Positions 31,728 to 42,347 of a DNA stretch of 64,000 nt are shown here, piece by piece. The translations under genes and the position numbers were made by a program. The stretch's first letter is position 1. Each line of letters starts with the position of its first letter. Below the pieces are notes generated by a model. It was not told the DNA's origin, did no database searches, and saw only the letters and a program-made list of their open reading frames with translations. Source of the DNA: Viola odorata (taxonomy: Eukaryota > Streptophyta > Magnoliopsida > Malpighiales > Violaceae); contig OY829537.1 in the NCBI GenBank assembly GCA_963691705.1, positions 66,254,304-66,318,303 of the forward strand, written 5' to 3'.

Positions 31728-33254
31728 ATGGAGCTCCAGCTAGCTTTGCCAGATGAACTCATGGGTGCAGGTATCCTCCATAAATACCAGTATTTTCGCT
31801 TTTTGACACTTAGGGCTGCTTTCTCTGCAACTTAATGAATGTGGAATCTGGGTTTTCTTTTTGGTTTTTCAGATCGTAATTTGATGGAAGATGACTATAA
31901 CCAAATAACATGGGATTCAAATGAAGTTTGTGCGTATTACATGGCTCGGTTTTGTCCCTACGATCTCTTTGCCAACACCAATAATGATTTGGGTATTTTC
32001 TACTTTCAAATTCTTTCCAAGTTTCATTTATTCATGCTTTTGATGTCTCTGTTTTACTACTCGGAGCTGATGTAGGCCGAGCAAGCTCTTTCGTATGATA
32101 TATAGAGTTTTGCTACTCACTTGTTTTATTCGTGCTTTGGTCAGGGCGGTGCAACAGGATTCATGATCCCAAATTCAAAGAAAGGTAGGTTCTGTTTGTT
32201 GAGAACTATTTTCTGTGGTCAAGTTACTTTCCTTTTTCCTTGGTGCGTGTGGTCAAATTGCTTGCAAATGGGAGGAAGAGTGGTATTTGTATTCCAGTAG
32301 AATGTTGCTTGTGCGTCTCAAGTAATGTGTTCCAGAAATTTTGATCTTCCTCAACTATCTATTTTGAAGTGCCACCATACTTATTATTTGATCTTGAGTT
32401 CTGATCAGAATCAGATTTATTAATTTCGTGTTAAATTCTTTGCTTCATATGGGCAATGACTGATGGAATGCAAACTTGTGAGTCATTGCATATTCGAAGC
32501 TGTGGGTGATTTCATTTTTGAGCTAAGGGACCTGGATGTATTGATAGATCCTTGAGATTCTGTGCTGCCTAAATTGTTAGATTTTATAGCAACTCCACCT
32601 CAAGGGGAGATTTTCTTGCGTGCTTCAGTTGCATTTCTCATTGTTGGGCCAGGTTATGACTTAATTTCGGTATGTTCTTGTGCTGAGTATAATAAATCTT
32701 TGATGGGATTTGACGCCTTATATACCAAAGAGATTATTTAGGAGGGCTATTTACAAAAGGGGAGAAAAGATACATTGAGGTTTCTATGAAAACTCAAATG
32801 CCACAGTTTCTTTCAAGTAGGGAGGGTAATATTTTCCCACCACTGATTTCAATTCTGATCTAATTAGTGTTTCATTGGCTTCTGGCTTCAGTTTTGAGAA
32901 GTCCCCAAGACATGACATATATCTTTCCAAATTTGAGGCTGAACTTGCTCAGTGTTGTGAGGAATTGGTAGGTTCAACTTCAATGTTTTTGGTGTCTTAT
33001 TATGTGGAATGGAAGTTTTTACATCTCCTACTGTATTTGCTGTTGTACTATAGGTGATGGAGCTGGATAGAAGAGTTAGGCGTGGACGAGAACCTTTTGC
33101 TCAAGGGGAGGAACCTGTATCACCTCCTCCACTGTCTGTCGAAAAGTCTGAATGGTTATCTGCTCTGGAGGAGAAGTTAAAAAATCTGCTTTTGCAACTG
33201 GAGGCTCTTGGTGAAGATGGGAAAGTTGATGATACTCTAGCGCTAGTGAAACAG
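31728..33254 (+). CDS. LUC7-like N-terminal module (five exons, 160 aa)
   Basis: It starts MELQLALPDELMGADRNL. Exon 2 holds EVCAYYMARFCPYDLFANT and exon 3 RCNRIHDPKF, which together form the first CCCH zinc finger (C, C, C, H present) of LUC7 proteins. Exon 4 has SFEKSPRHD and KFEAELAQ, exon 5 LDRRVRRGRE and SALEEKLKNLL. Several usually invariant places differ from the family as I know it (PYDLF for PHDLF, CCEEL). The second zinc finger and the RS tail are missing: the frame stops matching LUC7 after LALVKQ. No frameshift or stop occurs in five exons and all splice sites are intact, which argues for expression or recent origin. Confidence 0.75.
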
Positions 33255-36147
33255 GTACCATGGTTCTTCCCGTGTTCTTTTTTTTTGATTAAGTGTTTCA
33301 TGCAAACCAAAGTCTTGTAGTTGGATTGGAATGGATGCCACGACAGATACTGCTAATGGAAAGGGAAATATGCTGATAACACCCAATTTCCATGGAAAAA
33401 ATAAAATAAAGCAATAACATTTTTACAGCAACACAATGAAATTATAAAGCTTAAAGCAGTAGATGGTCTGGAAATGGTAATGTTCAATAGCATGACAGTG
33501 GTAGTGGACTTGTATCCCTGACAATGGCAATTAGCCAGTAGCCATACTTCCTTAGTTAATGTGCTTTGAATAATCACTTCTTACTAGCCCACTATTCTGT
33601 TGTTTATCTGTATTTATGGTGTGAAAAGTGTTGCTATCAATGAACCAATCATATACTTGTAATGTAACTCTGGCAACCCTTTTGTAGGAAGTAAAGGAAA
33701 GGGGAAGGGGAAGGGAAGAGGAAGGACTAGCAAGGGAGAAAGAAGTTGTCGCTACACATACGAGAACAATTGGTATTATTCACCCCCCCTCCGGACATTA
33801 GGACTATTGTTGACAAAACAGCTACATTTGTTGCCAAGAATGGGCCTGAGTTTGAGAAAAGGATTCTTTCCAGCAATGCTAATAATGCTAAGTTTAATTT
33901 TCTTAATGCATCTGATCCATACCATGCTTACTACCAACATCGCCTGTCCGAGTTTCGTGCACAAAATCTATCTTCTCGGCCTACTTCGCAAGCTGGTGAC
34001 TCTGATGCTCCTCAGTCAGCTCCATCAGGATTGCCTACAGATGGCAATGATGCTGGTCTGAAGCCTGACCCAGCCGCTCAGTTTAGGCCACCTCCTCCTA
34101 AGGTTCTTGAGCCACCAGAAACTGAGCAGTATACCGTGCAGCTTCCTGAAGGGATTACTGGGGAGGAACTTGATATTATTAAGCTCACTGCTCAGTTTGT
34201 GGCTCGTAATGGGTCGGCATTCATGAATGGGTTAAATAATAGGGAGATGAATAATCCTCAGTTCCACTTTCTGAAGCCAACGCATAGTATGTTCACATTT
34301 TTCACTGGTCTTGCGGATGCGTATTCCAAAATTTTGGATCCTCCAAAGGGTTTAACTGAGAAACTTGGAAAGAGTGTTGCTGACATGACCACTGTACTTG
34401 AGCGGTGCTTGCATCGTCTGGAGTGGGAACGTTCACAGGAGCAGGCAAGGCAGAAAGCTGAGGATGAGATTGAGCAGGAGAGGTTGCAAATGGCAATGAT
34501 CGATTGGCATGATTTTGTTCTTGTTGAGACTATAGACTTTGTAGATGATGAGGATGAGGACTTGCCTCCTCCAATGACCCTTGAGGAAGTTATTAGGAGG
34601 AGCAAGATATCTACTGTAGATGAGGATGAGACCATGGAGCCTGGAAAGGAGGTGGAAATAGAAATGGATGAAGAAGAGGTGAAGCTGGTTGAAGAAGGCA
34701 TGAGAGCAGCCAGTCTTATGGAGAACGATGATGAAAAGAACACAAAGTCTAATGAAGAGACAGAACCGCCTATGAGAATTGTGAAAAATTGGAAGAGGCC
34801 TGAGGAGAGAATCCCTACTGAAAAAGACCCCACAAAGTTTGTTGTTTCTCCGATTATTGGAGAGTTAATTCCTATCAATGAGATGTCTGAACACATGAGG
34901 ATTTCTCTCATTGATCCCAAGTACAAAGAACAGAAGGAAAGGATGTTTGCAAAGATTAGGGAGACAACTCTTGCTCAGGATGATGAGATCTCTAGAAACA
35001 TAGTGGGACTTGCACGCACCCGGCCTGATATTTTTGGTACCACAGAGGAAGAAGTTTCTAATGCTGTTAAGGCAGAAATTGAGAAGAAAAAAGATGAGCA
35101 ACCGAAACAGGTGATATGGGATGGTCACACTGGAAGCATTGGGCGCACTGCAAATCAAGCTATGTCTCAAAATGCCATGGGGGAGGACCAAAATGAAGTT
35201 GGTAACATGGACTCAAGGACTCTTCCAGGTCCTACTGCTCCTCCACCTCGACCTGGTGCACCATCAATTCGTCCTCTCCCTCCACCTCCTGGACTAGCTC
35301 TGAATATTCCTCGTGGTCCTCCAAATACACTCCAATATTCTGCTACAAGTGGTGCATTTCCTAGGCCTCCACCAAGGCCTCCAGGCATGCCAATGATGAC
35401 CTCAATTCGTCCACAGCCTCCTCCAATGCAGATGGCATCTGGACAACAACATATGATGATAAATCGACCACCCTCCATGCCACCATCAATGTCTGGTAAT
35501 CCACCAAACATGGCTGTTCCACCTCTACCTGGATCTCAGTTTAATCCCATGGGAGTTCCCAGGCCATATGTCACTCTTCCTGTCCCACCACCTTTGCCTC
35601 AAGGATTGCCTCCACCGCCACCTTTGCCAGTAGGGATGCCTCCACCACCTCCACCAGAGGATGCTCCACCACCGCTTCCAGATGAACCAGAGCCAAAGAG
35701 GCAGAGGCTTGATGACTCTATGCTTATCCCAGAAGATCAATTTCTGGCTCAACATCTGGTATGTGAAGTCTTTTTTTGTAATTTTTTGCAGGCGGCTGAC
35801 TTCCTCCTGCCCAAATTATGAACTAATTGATTTTGTTTCCTATGTCTTGACCTTTTTCATTTTCACCTTCTCTATAGGGACCTGCACGCATTGCCATTTC
35901 TGTGCCCAATGTTGATGAAGGTAATCTCAAAGGGCAAGTTCTGGAGATTAATGTACAGTCGCTGTCTGAAACTGTGGGGAGCCTGAAAGAGAAGATTGCA
36001 GGAGAGATCCAACTTCTTGCTAACAAGCAAAAATTGAGTGGAAAAGCAGGATTTCTCAAAGACAATATGTCACTTGCGCATTACAACGTTGGAGCAGGAG
36101 AGATGCTCTCACTGTCACTAAGAGAGCGCGGTGGTAGAAAGAGATAA
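31728..36147 (+). CDS. LUC7-like/SF3A1 chimeric gene, 7 exons, one frame break
   Basis: Exons 31728-31770, 31873-31992, 32145-32184, 32892-32967 and 33054-33254 encode 160 residues of LUC7-like protein. Exons 33688-35758 and 35878-36147 encode SF3A1. All six introns are GT-AG. The LUC7 part ends in phase 0 and the SF3A1 exon begins in phase 0, so the two modules would join in frame with no stop at the junction. One extra C at 33782-33788 then shifts the frame and gives TAG at 33798-33800. Without it the product would be about 939 residues. LUC7 proteins act in U1 snRNP and SF3A1 in U2 snRNP, both in nuclear pre-mRNA splicing. Whether this is one transcript, an expressed fusion or a decaying duplicate cannot be settled by reading. 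Confidence 0.55.
33255..33687 (+). other. Intron linking the LUC7-like and SF3A1 parts
   Basis: GTACCATGG donor at 33255, TTTTGTAG acceptor at 33680-33687. I found no LUC7 continuation inside it, so the LUC7 homology is truncated rather than merely skipped. Confidence 0.5.
33688..36147 (+). pseudogene. SF3A1: SF3A1 (splicing factor 3A subunit 1), lacking its own start
   Basis: SF3A1 is the largest SF3a subunit of U2 snRNP. Order seen: VATHTRTIGIIH, first SURP domain (about 33795-33955), second SURP (ITGEELDIIKLTAQFVARNG, about 34155-34320), a PRP21-like acidic region to about 34880, a proline-rich stretch (35230-35690), KRQRLDD, then in exon 35878-36147 a ubiquitin-like domain ending RERGGRKR. 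That tail corresponds to the RGG end reported to contact U1 stem-loop 4. The usual N-terminal leader is absent upstream. The main frame is open for over 2 kb after the C-run but has no ATG at its start. The 119-bp intron at 35759-35877 is intact. Confidence 0.8.
33782..33788 (+). other. C-run (7 C) with one base too many
   Basis: The upstream frame reads ...RTIGIIH and the downstream frame PPPDIRTIVDK, both conserved SF3A1. They are joined only if the run is one C shorter. This is either an assembly or sequencing error in a homopolymer or a true inactivating indel. Confidence 0.8.
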
Positions 36148-36284
36148 AAGAAGAGTTCTGTGATGTAGCATTAAGCTATTCTTTAGAGTGTGTTCGTTGT
36201 GAGGAGAAGGTGGAAGGGAAATAATGATGAGATTGAGAGGCGATGAATGTAAAATTGGAAATTAAAATCTTAGGGTTTTTTTTT
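36148..36284 (+). other. 3' UTR of the LUC7-SF3A1 gene
   Basis: AAATAATGATG near 36219 is a possible polyadenylation signal. No coding signal. Confidence 0.4.
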
Positions 36285-36455
36285 TAATTTAGTCGGGTCC
36301 AGACCCGGTCCCGACCTGGCGGACCCGAGATTTTTCAAGACGGGACTAGACCCGGTCCCGACCTAAAACGGGACCAAAAATTGGTCCCAGACCCGACCTG
36401 AAACCTCAGGTCCGGGACTGGTCTACGGGACCGGTCCCATTTTGACACCCCTAAT
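36285..36455. mobile_element. Fragment of a GC-rich hAT-like MITE
   Basis: Repeated GACCCGGTCCCGACCT and its complement (36301-36440) end in ATTTTGACACCCCTA, a common terminal motif of plant hAT-derived MITEs. I see no matching left end. It abuts truncated Tat-2. Confidence 0.45.
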
Positions 36456-36458
36456 TGC

Positions 36459-37742
36459 AGCGAACCCGGAAGCTTCCATACCTAAGGGCATGTACTATGG
36501 AGAAATATTTGTGCCTTCTTTTATGGAAGAACAAGCGTCGCTTTGTGTCGAAGAAATTGAAAATCATTGGTGAATTCCCGTAATAAAATACCTGAAGCAC
36601 GATGAGTTACCTGCAGATAACACCGAAAAGAGAATAGTCTTGAAACAAGTAGAGCGATGCACATATTATGACGGAGAGCTCATTCAGAGATGTTTCTCTC
36701 ATCCAGCCGGCAAGTGCATAACGGAGCAAGAAGGCCTCCACACTTTGCGAGAAATCCACGAAGGGATATGCGGCATGCATGTGTCTGGCGGTACCATGGT
36801 CGCGCAGGTTTTTCGGACTGGATTCTATTGGCCCACCATTCATAGAGACTGCGATGCCTTCGTACGAACTTGTCAAAAATGTCAGGAATTTGCTAAGATT
36901 CCCCGACGACCTACCACGAAAATTTCCGAGATTGTTGCTCCTTGCCCGTTTGCTAAATGGGGAATTGACATTTTAGGCCCATTTCCAAAAGCTAGGTCTC
37001 AGCCAAAATTTGTGGTCGTGGCAGTGGACTACTTCACGAAATGGGCAGAAGCGGAAGCAGTAGCTAACATCACGGAGTACCTCGCATATTAGTCAGCGAT
37101 AACGGAACAAAATTTAAGAGTCAGTTTTTCAAAGATCAGTGTGCGGAATTTCAGATTGAGCAAAGGTTCTCTTCCGTAGCACACCCACAGACTAATGGTC
37201 AAGTGGAGGTAACCAATTGCAGCATCCTTAGTGGCATAAAGAAGAACTTGGAAGGTTCTAAGAAGAAATGGGAAGATGAGCTACCATACATGATGTGGGC
37301 GTATCGCATGACCGTCAAAACAAGCGCAGGAGAAACCCCTTTCGCGTTAGCTTTCGGCACCGAGGCTGTCACGCCAGTAGAGATTGGCACCTTGAGCTTG
37401 AGGGTGGCATACTTCAAAGAAGAGATGAATGAAGAGAGGTTACGGGCTAACCTTGATGAGTTGCTAGAGCTACAAGAGAAAACGTTGCATTATAAGAGGA
37501 AAATGACACGTTATCACAATAGACGAGTCAAAGAATGATTACTCAAAGCAGGAGATCTAGTGCTCAGGGATAAACGAGCGGCTAGATAGCGCATGGGGAA
37601 ACTCAGTCCAAACTGGGATGGCCCATACCGCGTTACCCGCGTTATTGGAAAGGGAGCATACCACTTGGAAACACTTGACGGTACTCCCTTAATAAATTCT
37701 TGGAACATAGCTCGTTTGAAATTATATCATGCGAGAGTCTGA
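36459..37742 (+). pseudogene. pol: Tat-2 integrase, broken
   Basis: Homologous to Tat-1 18910-20262. The HHCC finger (CQKCQEF) and WGIDILGPFP are present. About 50 nt are missing near 37075, between the first and second catalytic aspartates, shifting the frame and giving a TAG. SDNG and NGQVEVTN follow in the other frame. TGA at 37536 and TAG at 37586 interrupt the C-terminal region. The stretch 36459-36640 has an additional stop (TGA near 36571). Confidence 0.85.
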
Positions 37743-37844
37743 TATTTCCTCTATGCGATAACATTAATAACATGCTTTAATGAGCGAATTGAGAATATTT
37801 CTTGTGCACTTTATGGTTGATAATGTGCAGATAATGAAGGGTGC

Positions 37845-38195
37845 TAGGAGTGAAAATCCTATCCTTGTGACAAACGCTTCTGATCAGACAACTCACTAAG
37901 ATGAGGCACGCCCTGGCATACATAAAGATTCAACACCGGGAGTGAAAATCCTATCCTTGTGACAACCGTGCTAATACAGACGGCTCACTAAGACGAGGCA
38001 CGCCCCAGGGAAATGAAGACTCCACCCTGGAAGTGAAAATCCTATCCTTGTGGTGATCGTGCTAATACAGACGGCACACTAAGACGAGGTACGCTCTAGG
38101 GATGCGAGAAATCAACGCCCGGAAGTGAAAATCCTATCCTTGTGACAACCACTCCTGATCAGACGGCTCACTAAGACGAGGCACGTTCCAAGCCG
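37845..38195 (+). repeat. Tat-2 array with GTGAAAATCCTATCCTTGTG and ACTAAGACGAGGCACG
   Basis: Four to five units of about 80-90 bp. Same family as the Tat-1 array at 21291-21850, but more regular. The preceding 100 bp is unique spacer. Confidence 0.8.
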
Positions 38196-38382
38196 ATCGT
38201 TGACACTTGAAACAACAATTGATATCCCGGTCAGTAACCGGACGACAAATACCTGGTGAAGTAGAGCTGGACAAATATCTCTATGGCAAAAGCAATACCC
38301 AGGTGAGCCTGGATCCAGCGAGCTTGGATGGAAAGTAACATAAAGTAATACCCCGGCGAGGCCGGATTCAGCAAGGCTGAAT

Positions 38383-38680
38383 GATCCCCCTAACAACAAA
38401 GGGCGGCGTTAAGGTGATCCCCCTAACAACAAAGGGCGGCGTTAATGTGATCCCCCTAACAACAAAGGGCGGCGATAAGGTGATCCCCCTAACAACAAAG
38501 GGCGGCGTTAAGGTGATCCCCCTAACAATAAAGGGCGGTGTTAATGTGATCCCCCTAACAACAAAGGGTGGCGATAATGTGATCCCCCTAACAACAAAGA
38601 GTGGCGTCAATGAGATCCCCCTAGCAACGAAGGGCGGCGTTAATGCGATCCTCCCTAGCAACACCAAAGGGATGGCGTTA
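38383..38680 (+). repeat. Tat-2 33-bp tandem array, 9 units
   Basis: TGATCCCCCTAACAACAAAG plus GGCGGCGTTAAGG repeats at an exact 33-bp period, the last unit degenerate. Because 33 is a multiple of three, an 11-residue repeat is open on both strands (IPLTTKGGVKV on plus). Not found in Tat-1 at this position. Confidence 0.9.
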
Positions 38681-39412
38681 AGGGAGCGTTAGCTATACGA
38701 TACGCAGAAATCAATTCATGGTTTCTTGCTAAAGAGAAATGAAAAGGAAGGTATTGTGAAGAATCCTACCTCAGCAAACACTATATGATTTGGTGAAAAA
38801 TATTTGTTTCCAACCGGGCGTGGATATTCAAAAAAGAGAGGCCCTTCTTTGGGATATACACGTAAGTGCATTAGATTGTTATATCTTCCTTAAAAGAAGA
38901 TGATATCAAGGATTATTATTATATGGTTCGTGAAAGAGGTCCATCTATCGCAATGCGTATTCACTATGGTGAATTTATGATCAACATAGAGAGTTGTCTA
39001 TTGGAATACCCTCTTCTTAGCGACATGTCTTGAAAAGAATATTATCCTATCATATCTGCGTATCTTCAAAGGCAAAAATATTTTAACACCTCTGTATGCG
39101 GCGTATTATCTCGAAATTTTATCACCAAAGGCACAACAATTAATTCTTCGAATAAGGTATGGTGATTTTAATATTTCAATCTTAATAATATTACTAATTA
39201 TATCATGACAGAAGCACTGCAGAATAAGATTAACAAACAAAATTCTGAGTAAAAGGAGCAGTAACAGTTTAGGGCAATCTTGGCATTGTCAATATTACAA
39301 AACATCCGCAAGGGACGGGCAAAAGATGCGCTAACAACAAAAAACAAGAGTTGAAACATAACGCCTATGAAGGAGTTGTCGCATCATTTCTCTCTTGCTC
39401 ATGGACCCTATC
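38681..39412. other. Tat-2 spacer before antisense gene 1
   Basis: No repeat or ORF with recognisable content. AT-rich from 38880 to 39240. Confidence 0.4.
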
Positions 39413-41688
39413 CTAATGGAAACCCTCGTCTGTTACAGTCTGGGCCTTCTCCAAGTAGTACTGAGAAAGGTCGTTAACTCGGAGGGCTTCTGTCCCATGA
39501 AATTTCATGAAAGCATCCGTCATGAGTCCCGCTCCCTCCCGCATATACCAACGACACTTCTCTGCAGAAAGATTGAGCTCTGCGGACAACTCCGCGTTTC
39601 TACACCTTTCCGCCTCTAGCTCGGCGTTAAGGTCAATGTTTCTAGCCCCTTCTTCAGAAAGACGTGTATTTAGATCGACCTCTTTCTGTTTCTCATCCTC
39701 TAGTGCGAGTTTGGTGTCCTCTATTTCCTTCCTGGCAGCCGCCACAACGTCCAATAATCCCTAACACTCATTCATCAATTTGTCTAGTTCTCCTTGTTTC
39801 TCAGCTGTTATCTTCACGTTATCCTCATCCCAATAATGAAGATTGCAAAACAAAGAAAATAGCCGAGAGCGAATGAAATTTATGCGCTCTTGACGATTCT
39901 TGGCCAAAAATATACCCCTTTCCCCTTGGTGCGACATGACACGAGCCGCCAAAAGGGAGGAAGAGGTGAGGGCATTGTCATCACCTTCAGCCCCTGAAAT
40001 CTGGAAGGCCCCCTCCCTTAGGGCACCCAGATTAACTTGATGGGTAACAGGCCCAGAAGGAGCGAATGCACTTAAACTGACCATTACATCAGAGGCGTTG
40101 TCCCTCTCCTTAGGAGGAGGAGACGCAGGAACAAGAAATAGAGTGGCCGGAGAAGGAGGTTGATTAGAAGAACCTCCCATTTCAGGAACAAAAGACCCAG
40201 GTTCAACGAACACTTCAAAATCGGGGCCCATCACGTCTGAATGAAAACCCATAGGGATGGAGAAAGAGTGAAGAGGAGAAGACTCAGCAAAAAGGCAAAA
40301 ATCACCATCAGAGTTAGTACCCCGAGATGATTCAAGAATCGGACCCCCTTCCACAGAAGCCCTGAGGGAAGAATTAGCACCAGACGACATCTGACCACCT
40401 GGGCTACTCTGAAGGTCATGACGGGCCTTCTTTCTACGATTCTCGAGAAAATCGACGAAGTTCATATTCTCGTTAGGAGGGGAGCGAGCGAAAGTGGTAC
40501 TGGTTTCCTAAAGGAACGAAAACGCACTGAGAAGATAGTAAGGGAATAAAGAAAAATGGTAGCGACAACAAGCGAAAGTACCTGAGTAGATGAAGAGACT
40601 AGAGGAATTCCTGTGAGAACTGTACCAGCAACTATCACTTATGAGGGATTAGCGCCCTGAAGAAGAGCAGAACGTACGCCGCCTATGTTTCTGCTTCTCT
40701 TTTTCCTCACAACGCGTACTCGTGAGGAAGACGCTTGAGCAGTGTCAAGAGCGGTGGCAGCCTCCTGAGAAGACGGTGGAACCAAATCAACAGTAGTAGC
40801 CCCTCCGTCAGAAGGTGCAACAACAGTAGCAGCGACAACAATGACTTTTTTTCTTTGCTTTTGAGCTCTTCTCTTTTTTCTTCGTATATATTTTGGTTCC
40901 CAACCGGGCGGAGGCACTGCGTATTCATGAAATAACGTCAGTGTTAGTACTTCTCTGAAATATAAAGAAAGTGGGTTAAATACTCACTAACTTTACACGC
41001 GGGAACATCCACCCCGTTGGCCACATTACGAGTGTCGACACTAAATTCCAGTTGGAGTAGTTTCTGTAGCCAGCCATCCTCTGGAGAAGAAAGTGGCTTT
41101 CTATTACCCCAGGCGCCGTCCTTAACCTTATGATTAAAACCCATCCTCCACCAGGGACCGGGTAGGTCAACAATAAAAAAATCCTTCTTTCCAACCTGCA
41201 ATGGAAGACTCGAGGTGCATGAGTTTCCAAGTGAACGATTTTAACGACTCATCATCATAGCGTGGTGTTATCGCTATTACCCCTTTACAGGAATACAGTT
41301 GAAAGAGATTTTGGAGCAACCAAATAGAAGGAGACTCAATTCCTTTAAATCTACATAATGCTATGAAGGCATAAACAACGCAGAGCGCGTTGGGACTTAA
41401 TTGAGCAGGGTTCAAGTCAAATTGGGTTAACAATCGTTCAACTAATGGGTCGAGAGGAAGCCGAAACCCATAATTGAACATTTTGGCATACAATATCCTA
41501 CTGTTATCAGGTAATTCGCTGTTAAGGTGAAAAGACTCAGAAGGAACCCGAATCGAGCAACCAACAGGAAATCATGCATTGAATTCATCTAACCCCTGCT
41601 GGAGCATGGGCAAAGAATAAAGAGAAGTTGGGGTGTTTTCAATCTTCTCTTCCCCAAGGGATTTTTTAGAACGATGAGTTTTTGCCAT
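39413..41688 (-). pseudogene. Tat-2 antisense gene 1, three exons
   Basis: Exons 41688-40988, 40916-40582 and 40507-39413 correspond one to one with Tat-1 gene 1. Exon 1 has YAKMFNYGFRLPLDPL...LSPNALCVVYAFIALC, exon 2 PPGWEPKYIRRKKRRAQKQRKK. Exon 3 has a Ser/Pro-rich stretch, then DDNALTSSSLLAARVM and a coiled coil (EIEDTKLALEDEKQKE) with YMREGAGLMTDAF near the end, parallel to Tat-1 FMEQTAGLMADCF. Stops: TGA early in exon 1 (near 41575) and TAG at 39761-39763, the latter probably from CAG. The same splice positions in two diverged copies support a genuine spliced antisense gene. Confidence 0.65.
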
Positions 41689-42347
41689 GATTGAACACAT
41701 ATAAGAAATTAGAAAGAGAAGAACAAATAAGTGTACCTTCCTCAAAGAATGCCAAGAATCCCAGATAAAGGAGAGAGAGCAATGTAAGTTATTTTCAGAA
41801 ATGTTATTGTGAAGGAAAAGACATAAGAAAGAAAAGAGGAGGCGCGGAGAATGTTATATATAACCCTAAAGGGGTTAAGAGAAGCGACCAGTGGGCAATC
41901 GACATATGGCAGGGTGGTGTGTTAGAAAGACACGACGCACGCTAAGGATATAACCTTTGAAAATGAGAAAACGTTTCAGTTCTTGTTACTCCCTAGGGGG
42001 CGCTTGCTTCAAATGCCTCCCAAAAGAAAAGACACGTGTCCTTTCTCATCATGACTCCTTCAATCATATTAGTGAGGGGATCTATAGCATTTAATGCTCT
42101 GAAAAGCAGCGCCAACTTTTAGTGCGTGATCTCTGAGCAAGCTCAAGATAACGCCAACGATAACACTATAAGAGCGAGCAGGCGTTAATAGACATGATCA
42201 ACGTTATCAACAAAATGACTCAAGATCTACGAGAAAAAAATGACGGTTTCGCAACATACGCGTTATTACAAATAAATAGCGTTAAATGGTTTTACGTTAG
42301 AGCCTTTGGAAAAATAAAGGAAAAATAAGCGAGGATTAAATCAAGCA
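41689..42347 (-). promoter_or_regulatory. Upstream region of Tat-2 antisense gene 1 (TATA and G-box)
   Basis: The minus-strand TATATATAA is at 41853-41862, preceded by AGGGTT. CACGTG is at 42033-42038, about 175 bp further upstream. The TAATGCTCTGAAAAG block near 42090 is shared with Tat-1. No ORF seen. Confidence 0.55.

Noticed and set aside
33746..33748. TTG at 33746 as the SF3A1 start
   Set aside because: No ATG, and the residues after it are an out-of-frame reading of the conserved THTRTIGII segment. The frameshift explains it better.
38381..38692. CRISPR-like look of the 33-bp direct repeats
   Set aside because: Units are contiguous with no unique spacers, inside a plant retrotransposon.
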